A DNA stretch of 64,000 nt from Chelydra serpentina (taxonomy: Eukaryota > Chordata > Testudines > Chelydridae), in the NCBI GenBank assembly GCA_037349315.1, contig JBAIAC010000030.1:12855501-12919500 (forward strand). The letters run 5' to 3'. Shown here one piece after another: positions 1 through 10,639 of the stretch. Each line of letters opens with the position of its first letter. Positions within the stretch are counted from its first letter, which is position 1. The notes under the pieces were generated by a model. It did not search any database. It worked only from the letters and a program-made list of their open reading frames with translations, and was not told the origin of the DNA. The translations under genes and the position numbers were made by a program.

Positions 1-3000
1 GAATGTCCTTTTCTTTTTGCTCCTTGAAAGAGAAGTGACGTGTGTATTTTTATTAAATATTGTGTATGCACCTTAAGCCATGTTATATAGGCCAATTTTA
101 TAAATAAATAAAGACAAGTGCCTCAGCTCCTGAGGACACAAATTCATGGAGATGATTGTCACTTGTGGGCCATTGTCTAGGGTGGCTGTTCCGGGGCAGC
201 CTGGTCTGTCGACCAATAGTTTTTGGTAAGTATTGGTGGTGCTGTGTGTCTGCAATAGGAACATGCTCCTTCACTGGACTCCAGTGAATTTCCCTTGACG
301 TCTTTATTGAGTCATTTTCTCAATCTCCCTTTCAACATCTCAGTGACAAAGATCATATACCTTTGACAACTTTCATCCTGAAGAAGGCTAAAGCACTTTG
401 CAAAACGATATACAAACTACACACTATTATTTGCCACTTAGTAAATTGGCTGCATCATACTTAAGGAGAAAACGCCTTTCTTGTGAAACCTTGTCAATGA
501 GAAAGGTGATCCTATAAAGTCTCTTGGACAGCATGTATTGTAATTATTTTGCATTGGGTTACAAAGACTGGAGATTTATCCCAATTATACTTCAATTTTC
601 CTTTAATAAGAATTTTTCATGGTGTAAAATCCAGCTGTAGTAAATTGGTAGAACTCCACACCTCTTTATCTTGCTAAACGGTGGGTGGAATTTGAAGGGT
701 TGATTTTTTTTTCTTATCAGGAATCTGAAGGAGGAGAATTCTTTTCTGATAAGTAAGAAGTGAAGTTTCAAAATAATCTGCACATTATAAACACTCAGAC
801 TCTCACCTTGTTTGATTTTATATTTCTTGTTTGTTGCTTTGCCTTTTCTGGACACAGTTTATTTCCTTTTCTGTTGAATGCTTGTTGGGCATCTCGTCTG
901 GATTGCAAATTGGACAGAGAGAATCTTCTTTTACCATTATTTGCCCTGAAATGGCAAATGAATTTTATTTCAGTGGATTTAGAAAGTGATCAAGTACTTC
1001 TAGATATTACTTGCCCATTTTAGAGAAAGGGGGTGTTGGTGGCCAAGGAAGCAGCAGCAGCAGGAGCCAGGGACTGATGATCAAAAGTGAGTGGCCATCT
1101 TCAGGCATGAGTTAAGCAGCTGCAGCTGCGCAGACTGACCTAGGAGGAAGCCAGGTCTGCGTGCTAGGCATATACAGTGGAGGATTTGCATGCTGGCTTG
1201 GTAGAGGAAGGAGTAAAGAGATATCCCTAGAAGTGAAGAGGAGAGATGGGCTGGGGAAAGGAAATATAGAGCTGGATAAGACCCAACAATTGGGGGGTGG
1301 GGAAATGTTGCAATAAAGTCGGAGCGGCTGCAACACTCTGATCTTGGGACTGGAAATAGGGAGTGCCCAAAAATCTTAGAGACTTTGGGTCCTTATTCGG
1401 TTGATTTAACTCCTGATATCCACCTTTACCAATCACTCTTCCTCCTGATATTTTCTCCACCAACTTCTAACCTTCAAGGGAGACTTAACTATTTAAGCTG
1501 GTGATGAAGAGCTTTTAGGTCCTTGCTGATCCTAGCACGTTGGCTATTCTGTGTCCGTGAGCACCATGCAGAAGTGGTGGCCTTCGTACCTTTCTCACTG
1601 TTATTGTTGGGTGACAGTCACCTGAATACTTGAACTGTGGAAGCAGTAGTATTCAGCATCAAGTCAGTTTCAGCTCTTGAGATTTGAAAGGCAGCCACTT
1701 GGAGTTCATTACACAGTTCTGCTCAACACTCATGCCTTAACATTGTATTGCACAGGAATTCTAAATTCATTCTGGCTGTGTTACAATGCCTGTTTTTCTG
1801 CCTGGATGCTCAGGTCTTTCTTTCCATTGTGTAGCTTGGTGTCCAGGAATAAAGGATACTTAACATTTGACTGGGGGCGAGGGAGAGAGGGAAGGGAGAG
1901 TAATTTGTAAAGAAAATATTCCCATTAGTTCAAGTTTACTGTGGGTTTTATAAAATCTGCATTTAGCCAATCACTTCATTTTGAGAATTGGATTTATTGT
2001 CCTACAACATATCTGAAATAATACCAGTTGCCTCTATATCCATACTGCTGTTTATTTCCTTCATTTGTGACTGATATCCAGGAATGACTGACCCTTTCAG
2101 AAAATACAATTATTTCATATTAGAACCAGTAAAAAAACAGAGAAACTATTTTGCAAAAAAATTCAAGTGTGAAAGCCCATGCTCCCCGCTCCCATTCAGA
2201 GGTGTAAAAATGGGCCAATTCTCCATTTTGTGAATTTTTTTCAACAGCTTTCTGAAAAAACCCCCCACATTTGTTCACTGAAAATTGGGTTTTGGTAAAC
2301 AAAAAATTTCAAAAATGGTTCCTCCCCCCCAAATGTCAGTAAAAGTATCGGGAAAATGTGGATGATGAACGAATGCAAATATTAGTAGATTAAGTTGATC
2401 TGTCATACTGTATCAAGTATTGTTATTTTGATACAGAAACAATACCAGTGTCACAGATGTAAAAAGGGCAGTTAACATTGGAGTGTTCCCATTTCAGGTC
2501 AGGCACCTCTCGGGACTTTCTCAGCCAACCCGTGGAGCAGGATATACACATACCAGGTTATTGCATCTATTTGGAAACCTCCCGGGCAAAACGATAATGT
2601 ATTTAAAACAGCAATGTAAAAATGGTGTAAGAACCTATATAGAACAGAACCTATACAGAAATGTCTATTTTTAATTGCTCATTAACAAGTCAAATATTTT
2701 AATTAATACTTTGCAAACTCATTTTTTTTCAGAAGGAAAGGCTATTACTACCATAATCACATACATCACTTCTTTGATCAGTTTCAGATACCACAATGCC
2801 GGATCCAATGGGAAAGTCACCCTTTGACTTCCATCATCTCTGTTTCAGGCCCACAGGTCTTTTTGCATTCAAAGTTTTATAAATAGGAGTCTATCCACGA
2901 TAGTCAGACTTTTGTTCTGAGGCCTATGGTGCATTCTGAGATGCAACAGCAACTATGATAACAGATAGGCAGGTGGCAGGCTGCAATTACTGTGATTAAC

Positions 3001-3060
3001 TGTTATGGTTTGGCTACAAATTTCAGACATAGTTACTCAATGTTAAAGCATCCCATTATT
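1..3060. other. Gene-less stretch, no clear repeat
   Basis: I find no gene here. Open frames are at most 87 codons, have no recognisable domain and overlap on opposite strands. Around 345-420 there is a short sequence resembling the old MIR/L2-type repeats that contain 'aaagcactttgcaaa'. Around 2125-2340 the sequence resembles the AT-rich dispersed family described at 31366-31764. The rest is ordinary AT-rich sequence. Confidence 0.6.
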
Positions 3061-3067
3061 TTTGTTA

Positions 3068-3250
3068 GTCTGTCCCCCAAGCTTCCCTCACCATCCTGTT
3101 TGTCTTGTCCACCTGTTATGTGTAAACCCTTTGAGGGCAGGGAGTATCATTTACCATATGTTTGTACGACACCTAGCCCATTGGAGCTCTGACCTGGTTG
3201 GATCCTCTTGCTCTTACTGCAATATAATTGCTAAATAATAATAATGCTGA
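3068..3250 (+). mobile_element. L2-type LINE 3' end (old fragment)
   Basis: The stretch carries the hallmark 3' untranslated motif of L2-group LINEs: 'ctttgagggcaggga', then 'tttgtacgacacctagc', then a degenerate TAA-rich tail (3233-3244). Two better copies occur in this window, at 23825-24385 and 37390-37945, and they align with it by eye. It is non-coding, 5'-truncated and strongly diverged. The family name is from memory of the motif. Confidence 0.6.
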
Positions 3251-4625
3251 TGATGTATTTGGGGGACAACCTTTGATTTTGTGTTTTCCAGCTAGTTCCT
3301 GGTACTCAGATTTTGAGGGTGTTTTGTCACATTAGTTGCACAGAGAGAAAGAAAACTAGCCCACTGGCACTGATCTGCCTCCATAATAGCCTTAGTGCTT
3401 CTTGCTTCATTCCTCCCTTGCCTCTAAATCACTGCACGGTTTATTACTATTTTTACAAAAGAAGATTAATGGACTTAAAATGGGCACAGGTAATTCTGCA
3501 TTGTTCAGCGTCTCTAGAAATAGAACCTGCTGTAAATTCTTGAGTTCTTGTTATCTCTACAACACATCTCGCTCTTTAAACAGTTTGTACGGGCGGAGGA
3601 GGGGTGTGAAGGGTCAATGTGCCCTGGGTGTTTTTCAGAAATTTCTTGTTTTTATGGATGTCCTGTGTTCTTCCCAAGGCTTGCATCCACTACACAGCCC
3701 TTCCAGGAAGCTCCACAGAGCAGCAGCTCTCCAAATGAATATGTTTCTCTCTGGGAACCCAAGTTGCTAGTACAGGGCTTGCAGAGTCTGCGGGAGTAGT
3801 GCCCATACTAATGGCTGCAGCCATTAACTTTTTCTTTTGTAATTTCCTCTCTCACAATATGTTTGCGTCTCAGCTGAGCTTTGTTCCAATAGCCTGGGGG
3901 AGCTGTGACTTCACCAAGATATAAAACACCCACACAGAAAAAAAGAAAATGCTGGAAAAATTGCAATGACATGGTTGTGTTGGTAGCTTGTGATTTACCG
4001 AAATGAAATGTGCCTACACAATTAAGGTTGAGTCAGGGTACTGTATTGTGCAAGCACCCTTTGTAGCCTACAAAGAGTCTAACTGCAAAAGCTACGGACC
4101 ACCAACATATTTGCCTTGTGCAATATCTTTCTCAAACCAAACTAGTGTTGTAAAATATTTGAGATAATATGGTATTAAGTAAGGTTTGATCCTGTTAAGT
4201 TCATGCAGCAGGTTATGACAGATGGAAATAAAAATCCAGTGGAAAATCCAGAGGTCCAGTCTACAGAGACTACATTGCGGGATACTCAAAACTCTGCATG
4301 CACGTCCATCACAAGAAATAAAACATTTTTAACTAGCCTCTAGAATTGAACACACCAAACCTCCCACCCTAAAAACTTTCCTTTGCACGCAGACTTGTGT
4401 ATGTGAAATCAGTATTTTGACATTCAGATACCCAACCAAATTGTGCAAATATTCTTTTCAGCATGCAGATATGGGATCTTTGTACATAATTATTTGTAGG
4501 TGCAAAACCATGGGCACAGTTTCAAGGGGCGGCTTTGAAAACTTGGCCCACTGTGTTTATATTGACCCCTGGGCAGCCTGAAGCACAACAGCATGGGATT
4601 GTGCAGAAGTGTCTTGAACCTCCTA
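3250..4625. other. Gene-less stretch
   Basis: No gene or clear repeat is recognised. Two overlapping frames (3402-3770 and 3548-3799, up to 122 codons) have no domain and share the same DNA in different phases, as expected of chance frames. Confidence 0.55.
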
Positions 4626-4633
4626 CTGGAAGG

Positions 4634-4921
4634 CAGGGGCGGCTCTTACAATTCTGCCGCCCCAAGCAGGGGTGGCGGCGCCCCCCCCCCGACGCAGGCA
4701 GTCCCATTCCGGAGCTGCAAGGGGACACTGGCGGACCTGCCGCCCCTTTGCCGCTGCGGCAGGCGAGACTGGGGCGGCAGTCCGAGTCCCGCGGCAGCAA
4801 TTCGGCGGCGGGAAGAGAGGACCTGCCGCCGAATTGCCGCCGCGGGACTCGGACTGCCGCCCCCTTCTCACCTGCCACCCCAAGCACCAGCTTGGCAAGC
4901 TGGTGCCTGGAGCCGGCCCTG
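4634..4921. mobile_element. GC-rich hAT-type MITE with perfect 8-bp TSD
   Basis: A 288-bp non-coding element is bounded by identical 8-bp direct repeats, ctggaagg, at 4626-4633 and 4922-4929. It starts CAGGGGCGGCTC and ends GAGCCGGCCCTG, so the ends are short imperfect terminal inverted repeats. An 8-bp target duplication with CAGGG ends is typical of hAT-superfamily non-autonomous elements. Inside is a near-perfect inverted repeat (4772-4808 against 4826-4862, 37-bp arms, one mismatch, 17-bp loop). The element is far richer in GC and CpG than its surroundings, and this alone produces several overlapping open frames on both strands; none is a gene. No transposase is encoded. Confidence 0.88.
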
Positions 4922-4969
4922 CTGGAAGGACACAACAGAACTGTACTTAAATGTCAGGAATTTTGAATG

Positions 4970-5102
4970 CAGTGTTGTTGCAGCCCTGTTGGTCCCAGGA
5001 TGTTAGAGAGATAAGGTGGGTGAGGTAATATCTTTTATTGGATCAACTTCTGTTGGTGAGAGAGACGAGCTTTTGAACTTGCACGTTGTTCTTCTTCAGG
5101 TC
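4970..5102 (-). mobile_element. Penelope-like element 3' terminus, lineage B
   Basis: Read on the minus strand this matches the 3' terminal block at 6548-6690. It has a CTGAAGA-A core, a short hairpin, then a pyrimidine-rich CTCTCTC stretch, CCAATAAAAGATATTACCTCACCCACC and a final GGGACCAACA-GGCTGCAACAACACTG-like end. Here the GAAA of the hammerhead-like core has become AAAA. The copy is non-coding and abuts a plus-strand copy at 5103-5200, forming an inverted pair. Confidence 0.7.
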
Positions 5103-5200
5103 CAAGAGGAGCTCTGTGTAAGCTCAAAACCTTGTCTCTCTTGCCAACAAAAGTTGGCCCAATAAAAGATTTTTCCTCACCCACTTTGTCTCAGGAATTT
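5103..5200 (+). mobile_element. Penelope-like terminus, lineage B, inverted partner
   Basis: This is the plus-strand version of the preceding block: 'aggagctctgtgtaagctc', 'cttgtctctcttgccaac', then 'ccaataaaagatttttcctc' and 'acccactttgtctc'. Together with 4970-5102 it makes a roughly 150-bp imperfect palindrome. The GAAA box reads AAAA here too. Confidence 0.65.
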
Positions 5201-5280
5201 TTAAATAATGCAATACCTAAGAAAAAGAAAATTAAACGTATACTAAAATATTTTAAAACTTTTATTTTAAAACTCTTTTG

Positions 5281-5402
5281 CATCCGAAGAAGTGGGTATT
5301 GACCCACGAAAGTGTATGCTTCAATACCTCTGTTAGTCTATAAGGTGCCACAGGACCCTTTGTCGCTTCTGCAGATCCAGACTAACACGGCTACCCCTCT
5401 GG
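5281..5402 (+). mobile_element. Penelope-like element 3' terminus, lineage A
   Basis: This short non-coding terminus matches 44167-44297 (minus strand) and the 3' region downstream of the Penelope coding relic at 31090-31190. Order: CCGAAGA-A (5284-5291), hairpin GTGGGT-ATTG-ACCCAC (5292-5307), GAAA (5308-5311), then 'ctctgttagtctataagg', 'tgccacagg' and the terminal 'agactaacacggctacccct'. TGTTAGTCT and AGACTAACA near the end can pair. It has no coding capacity. Confidence 0.75.
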
Positions 5403-5544
5403 AACTGTGCCCTCTCTTGAGACAGTCCAACTGCAACATAACCCATTACCTGTTCTATCATAATTGGCTGAACATCTAGGGCCATTTGCAGGTGTAGAAA
5501 GAGGGACCCCAGTATTGGACTCCTTCCTATCATCAATCAACCAA

Positions 5545-5965
5545 AATTAGAACTGAGTGAAATGTTTCAATCAAAACTTTTTCAGCAAAAAATGCCAATT
5601 CTGTGACACAAACATTTCATGAGTCCGTGCCAAATTCATGGAATAATTTTGGTAGGAAATAAACTTACTAACAATTCTGGGGGAAAAAATCAAAACATTA
5701 GGTTTTGACATTTTTTAAATGAAATGTTTCCATTTTTCAATTGAAAATGACTTGTTTCAAAATTCCCTTTAATTTTATTTAAAAAAAATTCAAAAGTGAT
5801 ATAAAAATGTGCTCAAAAATGAAACACGGCATTTTGTTTTGGGTTGAACAAAACATTTAATTCAATCCAAAATGATTTCCCCCGCCCCCAACTTTCTGAT
5901 TCACCAAAGCATTTCAAACAAATTTCAGTTTAGGGTTGACCCAAAACAGTTGTTTTAAATTGCCA
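5545..5965. repeat. AT-rich dispersed repeat (GAAATGTTTC family)
   Basis: The sequence repeats variants of 'gaaatgtttcaatc', 'aaaactttttcagcaaaaaa' and 'catttttcaattgaaaatga'. The same vocabulary occurs at 16325-16475, 20255-20480, 31366-31764 and 48000-48300. It is non-coding. The copy at 31366-31764 has inverted ends, which suggests a DNA-transposon derivative. Confidence 0.55.
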
Positions 5966-5989
5966 GAAAATCAAGAAATCCATTATTCA

Positions 5990-6545
5990 CACAACTGTAA
6001 CCACAATCCCCATGGTAGCCGACTAGGTTGTAACTGGGCAGCCCACCAAGAGACACCTACACCCACCTGACCCTCTGCCATTGCTGCAGATACAAGAGGT
6101 CCAGTCCAAGTCAATATAACACCACCTAATCACAATTTTCCTTCTATTTCTCAGTGGTTGATCTTGCGTCCCAGCAACCGAGAGGCTGTGCTAGGTGAAC
6201 AAGTAGAGACTCCTTGCCAGGTGCACTATGACAAATGGCTACCTATTTGTGATGATATTCAACTACAATCATGCTGTTTGGACACAAGATGTCTCTGTGA
6301 CGCATTAAGGGTTTCCTTCCCAAAAGGGGGTGGGCTCAGATCACAGGAAAAGGTGGAAGCCAACTTGGTTAGTTCATAGCTTGTTGCTATGCTCCCTAAT
6401 AAATTCCTGGTCACAAAGGATTGTTGCCCTATGTATTGTGACACTAGCATTATAGCTGCCTACTGAGGAGTCAAGGAGCATCCACACACATGCAGGTACA
6501 CTCATTACAACATCGCCTGGGTATCAAAGCAATTCATGTTGTCCA
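5990..6545. other. Gene-less stretch
   Basis: I see no supported feature. Open frames on the two strands near 6158-6450 are overlapping shadows with no domain. Confidence 0.5.
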
Positions 6546-6547
6546 GT

Positions 6548-6690
6548 ATGCAGTGTTGTTGTAGCTGTGTTGGTCCCAGAATATTAGAGAGACAATGTGG
6601 GTGAGGCAATATCTTTTATTAGACCAATTCTGTTGATGAGAGAGAAGCTTTCGAGCTTACACAGAGCTCTTCTTCAGGTCTGGGAAACTT
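6548..6690 (-). mobile_element. Penelope-like element 3' terminus, lineage B (best core)
   Basis: Reading the minus strand from 6690 to 6548: CTGAAGA (complement of 6671-6677), one extra A (6670), hairpin GAGCTCTGTGTAAGCTC (6669-6653), GAAA (6652-6649), a CTCTCTC tract, an AATAAAAGATATT block and a final GACCAACACAGCTACAAC. This is the intact version of the block that is damaged at 4970-5200. It lies about 160 bp downstream, in the same orientation, of a Penelope GIY-YIG coding end (7020-6850), so it is the 3' end of that element. Confidence 0.75.
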
Positions 6691-6849
6691 ACTCAGAGTG
6701 TCACAGCTAAATACAAGATGGAACAGATTGTTTAGCATAATTAGTTAATACATATTTCAAGGGACCATTCAAGGTGAAGTGACTTGCTAACATCCTTCCA
6801 GTCACAGGAAGAAAGGAACAGTGGGGGAAGCAGTTGGGGAGAGGGGTTG

Positions 6850-7020
6850 TTAGTGAGTTATAGATTGCTGTAATAAGCCATAAATCCCAGTGTCTCTATT
6901 CAGTCCATGATTTTTAGAGTCTAGCAAAGTTATGAATTTAAGCTCCCAGGCTTGTCTTTTGATGAGGTTATGCAGGTTTCCTTTGAAGATGAGGACTGAT
7001 AGGTCAGAAGATGAGCTGGG
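6850..7020 (-). pseudogene. Penelope-like retroelement, GIY-YIG endonuclease C-terminus (lineage B)
   Basis: On the minus strand an open reading of about 56 codons ends in TAA at 6852-6850. It reads SSSDLSVLIFKGNLHN, then IKRQAWELKFITLLDS, then KNHGLNRDTGIYGLL. The arrangement 'DLSVLI...R.AWEL.FI..L...GLNRD' is the C-terminal part of the GIY-YIG endonuclease that follows the reverse transcriptase in Penelope-like elements. It corresponds position by position to the lineage A relic at 30500-30885 ('DLKVAIL...REAVELELICKLD...GLNRDWE'). Upstream GIY and YIG strands and the reverse transcriptase are absent, so the copy is severely 5'-truncated. At its 5' edge, 6926-6950 and 7018-7040 are inverted copies, indicating a rearranged junction. 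It is not a functional gene. Confidence 0.75.
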
Positions 7021-7040
7021 TAGCTTAAATTCATAACTTT

Positions 7041-7940
7041 CTTACAACATATAATTTGGGACAGGAGAGGTAGCATAAAGGAAGGGCCATGATGAGATGG
7101 CGTGGAGCTGAAAGCAAGGCATCTTTTGCTAGTTTCACTATGGATCTACGGCCTAGTGGCACATTTGAGAGCAATATACGAGTAAATGACTAACAGAATT
7201 TTGTTGGAATTTGCATTTACACATAAGGACAAGAACCCATTATCATTGTTATCTTCCTATTGTTGTTTTACACAACAGCTGTAATACTGCAAGTGCACTT
7301 TGGTCGGCAGTTTCCTTTATTATAAAGTAATATATTAGGAATATTTTTCCCTTGACAATAAGTTTTATGCCAAGATTTTATGTAGCTTCAAGCAAGTTGT
7401 CAATTAGGCTACTTAAATTAATTTTTGGCAGCAGTTAATTGAGGCCTAAAGTCTTTTGTCTATAACAGCTAATCCTAAACAAGAAAATACAATGATTAAA
7501 TGTTTCTTAAACAATATTGTTCACAGAATTTAAAATATAGTATTTAATTAGGATTTGAACACGTTAATTTTATTTTTTAAAGAGAGATTCGTTTAAGTTT
7601 CCAGAAATAAAAATGGTGCTATGAGTCTGCTTAGGTTGCCCTACTGCAGAGCTATGGTCTGGGACCTTCCACCACTCACACAGCTCTGATGCCCAAGGGC
7701 ATGTTACTCTGGATTGTTTTCTGAAGAGACACATTGTGCCTTTTCTCACACATTATGCATTCACTGCAGCAGTTCTGGCTGCCAGAGAGCTGTGGGTGGG
7801 ATCCCAGGGTAATGATTCAAATTAAGAAAAAGAGACAAAGAGCTAGCAACTCAAGTAAGCACCCACCATCTTGGGTGGGGTTGTGCAGCCCATGCTGTCG
7901 TGTCTCCACTGCTATTGATATTTGAGCCTGCTAGATGAAA
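7041..7940. other. Gene-less stretch
   Basis: AT-rich sequence with no supported gene or repeat family. A 63-codon frame at 7734-7925 has no domain. Confidence 0.5.
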
Positions 7941-7948
7941 GCTAGCTC

Positions 7949-8002
7949 AGGTATGTCTACATGTGCTGCAGTCACCGCACTGACTGCAGCATAGACATTC
8001 CT
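7949..8002. mobile_element. Very short Harbinger-type hairpin MITE
   Basis: The ends are 'aggtatgtctacatgtgctgcagtc' and the inverted counterpart 'gactgcagcatagacattcct', separated by only about 8 bp. The outer part matches the GGTATGTCTACA terminal inverted repeat of the other Harbinger elements in this window (22295, 28915, 35505). It looks like an extreme deletion derivative. Confidence 0.5.
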
Positions 8003-8150
8003 GAAGACTCATTCCAGGGTCGGGGTAGCTTCCACCGCTGTAGGACTTGGCACAGAGTCCTCACAGCACGGGTTGGGTGGAGCAAAGGCCTGACATTTAC
8101 CATCCAAGCCTACATCATTTCTCAAAACATGAGCAGTGCTGGCATTGGAA

Positions 8151-8617
8151 CAGGGCTGGCCTTCCGGGTGGGCAACAGGGGCGACTGCTCAGGGCACCCT
8201 GGTCAGAGAGGGCACCGTCTGAGTTCCACAAGCCGGCAGGCCAGGGCTGCTGGAGCAGGGGTGAGTGTGGACGAGCCCAGGTCTGGAGCCCTGGGCCAGC
8301 AGGGGAGGGGGCAGGCGATGCCGCCCAGAGCTGCCAGCCTGGCGGGGAGATGCAGGCAGCAGGGCTCACCCCTGTGGAGTCAGTGGGGCAACCCCTGGGT
8401 CCTCCCTTCCCATGGGCACAGGCAGTGGCCGCACACCTGCTGTCCCCCTGCTAGATGGTCAGGGAGTGTATAGCTGTAGGACACCCTGGGTTCAGAAACT
8501 CCTCCCTGTACAGCCTGGCCAGGTTCTGGGGCCAGGAGCTAGTCCTCACACCCTGCGCCCCATGCTGCTGTTCTCAAACTCAAAGAAAGGACTCCATTTT
8601 CCTTCTGGCCCTGCCTG
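8151..8617. mobile_element. GC-rich hAT-type insertion
   Basis: The block starts CAGGGCTGGCC and is flanked by identical 8-mers, cattggaa, at 8143-8150 and 8618-8625. It ends 'ctggccctgcctg': CCCTG lies four bases inside the repeat boundary, so the right terminus is slightly irregular. The interior is GC-rich against an AT-rich background. Overlapping open frames of up to 170 codons on both strands are compositional shadows without domains. The start and the 8-bp duplication resemble the two MITEs at 4634-4921 and 20674-20917. Confidence 0.6.
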
Positions 8618-8937
8618 CATTGGAACAGGACATGGCTAGGGAGTTGGAGGATGCATGTCACTCAAGCAGTGTCCGCCGACTTTTAGGAGATTAAAACTAC
8701 CGTCTCTCCATAGAACTCCGAAAGGGGGAGGGGCATGGCTGTGGAGGACTGAATCATCCCTGGGCTCAGAAGCCCTCATTAGGGTCCTGATTCTGCACCA
8801 CAGGAATCAATGCAAGTTTTGACATTGACTTCATTGGGAGCAGGATCAAGCCCTCGGACAGGGAGAAGCAATGTTCACCATCAGAGATCAATCTGACACC
8901 AATCTTTTAAATTAGAACAAGAATTATAAAGGAGTAT

Positions 8938-9112
8938 CATAGAATCAAAAAATCTCAGGGTTGGAAGGGACCTCAGGAGGTCATCTAGTCCAACCCTCTG
9001 CTCAAAGCAGGACCAACCCCAACTAAATCATCCCAGCCAGGGCTTTGTCAAGCCTGACCTTAAAAACCTCTAAGGAAGGAGATTCCACCTGCACAACTAT
9101 GGAACGTCATCT
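8938..9112 (-). mobile_element. CR1 LINE 3' end
   Basis: The plus-strand text 'atcatagaatcaaaaaatct', 'gggttggaagggacctcagg', 'tcatctagtccaaccctctg' and 'gctcaaagcaggacc' is the reverse complement of the well-known 3' end of amniote CR1 elements. It continues into CR1 sequence and not into a tRNA-like head, so it is a LINE fragment, not a SINE. It is strongly 5'-truncated. Confidence 0.85.
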
Positions 9113-9145
9113 GTCAGGTGACTTGCTGATATTATAGATCTGCTA

Positions 9146-9285
9146 TAGGGCTGGGAGAAAAATTTCAGAATTCCCAGTTTTGTTGAAATATTTCATAGAT
9201 ATTTTGAATTTCAATAACAAAAGCATCAACATTTTCAACAACATGTTGTACAAAAGTTTGCCCATTTTTTTCCCAACCATCGCTC
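9146..9285. repeat. AT-rich dispersed repeat, partial
   Basis: A 'gctgggagaaaaatttcaga' start followed by TTTTGTTGAAATATTTCA-like and 'acattttcaacaac' words places this with the GAAATGTTTC family (see 31366-31764). It is non-coding. Confidence 0.45.
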
Positions 9286-9489
9286 ATCTACTGGTCCATG
9301 TTATAAATAAATAAAAGGCTTCAGCAGATGTTCCCAATATCTTTGGCTTCCTGGTAGAAGACTGAGGCACATGAACAATTGGAAATCCTATTTGTAGCTT
9401 CAAAAACACAGACAGCAAACCCTCCCCCCACCCCAGTCTAACAAAATAGTTTTTTGTTTCTATTACTGAGAGTGATTACAGTTGGGAAA

Positions 9490-9912
9490 ATCAAGTTGTG
9501 ATGTTTCCTGGGCTTACTCAGAGTTGTGAAGAAGCTTTGTCTGTGCCTACTGTAGGTCTGTTCCCTAACACCACCAGCTTCTGGCAACACAAGCAGTGCA
9601 CTATCTTCCAGGCCTCTGCAGACCCTCCTCTCTCTTTACAGGTTAACAATAGGCACATTCCAACCCTTGAATCCTCTGAGTGACCCCCTGAGTGCCCAGT
9701 CCCTGGTCCACTGGACACACACAGAATTCCCAGTTCCTCTGTTCCCAAAGGAACAGTGCTCCACATCTTACTGGTTACACCGCAGAACGTAGCTCTGCTT
9801 AACATACAGCACTTAGAATTGTTTGTAGAGAAAGCAGGTATAGGTTTATTTAACAAAGAACAGAGATTCAAATGACAGGAAGCATAAATACTGGAAACAA
9901 TGGGTTACATAT
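9490..9912 (-). mobile_element. Older LTR-like unit, first part
   Basis: The sequence flanking the solo LTR seems to form one older unit with 10640-11325. The two sides read on naturally across the insertion (duplicated ATAT). On the minus strand the unit contains an AATAAA (complement of 'tttattt', 9846-9852). The wording is familiar to me from turtle LTR-type repeats, but that is memory. The 117-codon minus-strand frame (9518-9871) has no retroviral domain. Confidence 0.4.
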
Positions 9913-10635
9913 TGTGACAAAGCTCTGTCCTTGTCTCCGTGGGTCCTGCGTTTCCTGGCGGATTTCACTAGCCTCAGAGGCTCACTGTGACCCTCTACGT
10001 AACCCTTTTCTCTCTAGAGATCAGGGTCACACAGTCTACTGAGCCATTGTCATCATAAGCCAGCGAGGGAGATAAGGAGAAGCTATCCTCCCTTGCACAG
10101 TCTCTGTTGTCTCCCAGTCTTAGTGATTAATCAGGGGGCAAAGAGTGGGGGGAGCCCGGGCCCACCCTCTACTCCGGGCTCCAGCCCAGGGACCCTAATA
10201 GTATCAGCTATGGTAGCTGACCTTTTAAAGACAGGACACCTACAATTCCCTGGGCTACTTCCCCACAGCAGCCCCCACTTCCTCAAACTCCACTTCACCC
10301 TTACCTCAGGGCCTCCTTCCTTGTGCCTAATGTGGTGTGTACAGCTCAGTCTCTCCAACAGCCCACCTTTCCTCTCACAGCTCCTGACATGCGCACCTCA
10401 CTGACTAACTGGGAGGCTTTTAACTAGTTTCAGCCAGCCCCTGATTGGCTGCAGGTGTCTCCATCAACCTAGCGTCCTCCCTGCCATCTGGAAAGTTCTT
10501 AATTGGCCCCAGGTGTCTTAATTGACCTGGAGCAGCTTCCATTTACTTATCCTGGTACCAGGGATTTGTTTAGCCAGGGGCTAATATATCTATCTCCCAC
10601 TACTTTCCTATAGCCATCTGGCCTTGCCCGTCACA
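9913..10635 (-). mobile_element. Solo LTR with 4-bp TSD
   Basis: A 723-bp unit begins TGTGACAAAGCTCTG and ends TTGCCCGTCACA on the plus strand (TG...CA ends, with TGTGAC/GTCACA as inverted termini). It is flanked by ATAT on both sides (9909-9912 and 10636-10639). On the minus strand a TATA-like AGTTAAAAG (complement of 10415-10425) suggests the promoter orientation. No gag or pol sequence adjoins it, so it is a solo LTR left by recombination. The overlapping frames at 10093-10404 and 10131-10358 are not genes. Confidence 0.7.
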
Positions 10636-10639
10636 ATAT

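Noticed and set aside
360..430. Another hammerhead-like core at 'catcctgaagaaggctaaag'
   Set aside because: CTGAAGA is present but no paired stem II followed by GAAA; it looks like an old MIR/L2-type repeat.
4522..5006. Several overlapping 90-143 codon frames, possible CpG-island gene
   Set aside because: All lie in the GC-rich hAT MITE and its flanks, exist on both strands, and have no domain. The 8-bp TSD shows the block is an insertion.
7961..8694. 170-, 135- and 124-codon frames in GC-rich DNA
   Set aside because: Three phases of the same GC-rich insertion plus an antisense frame; no conserved domain or splice pattern.
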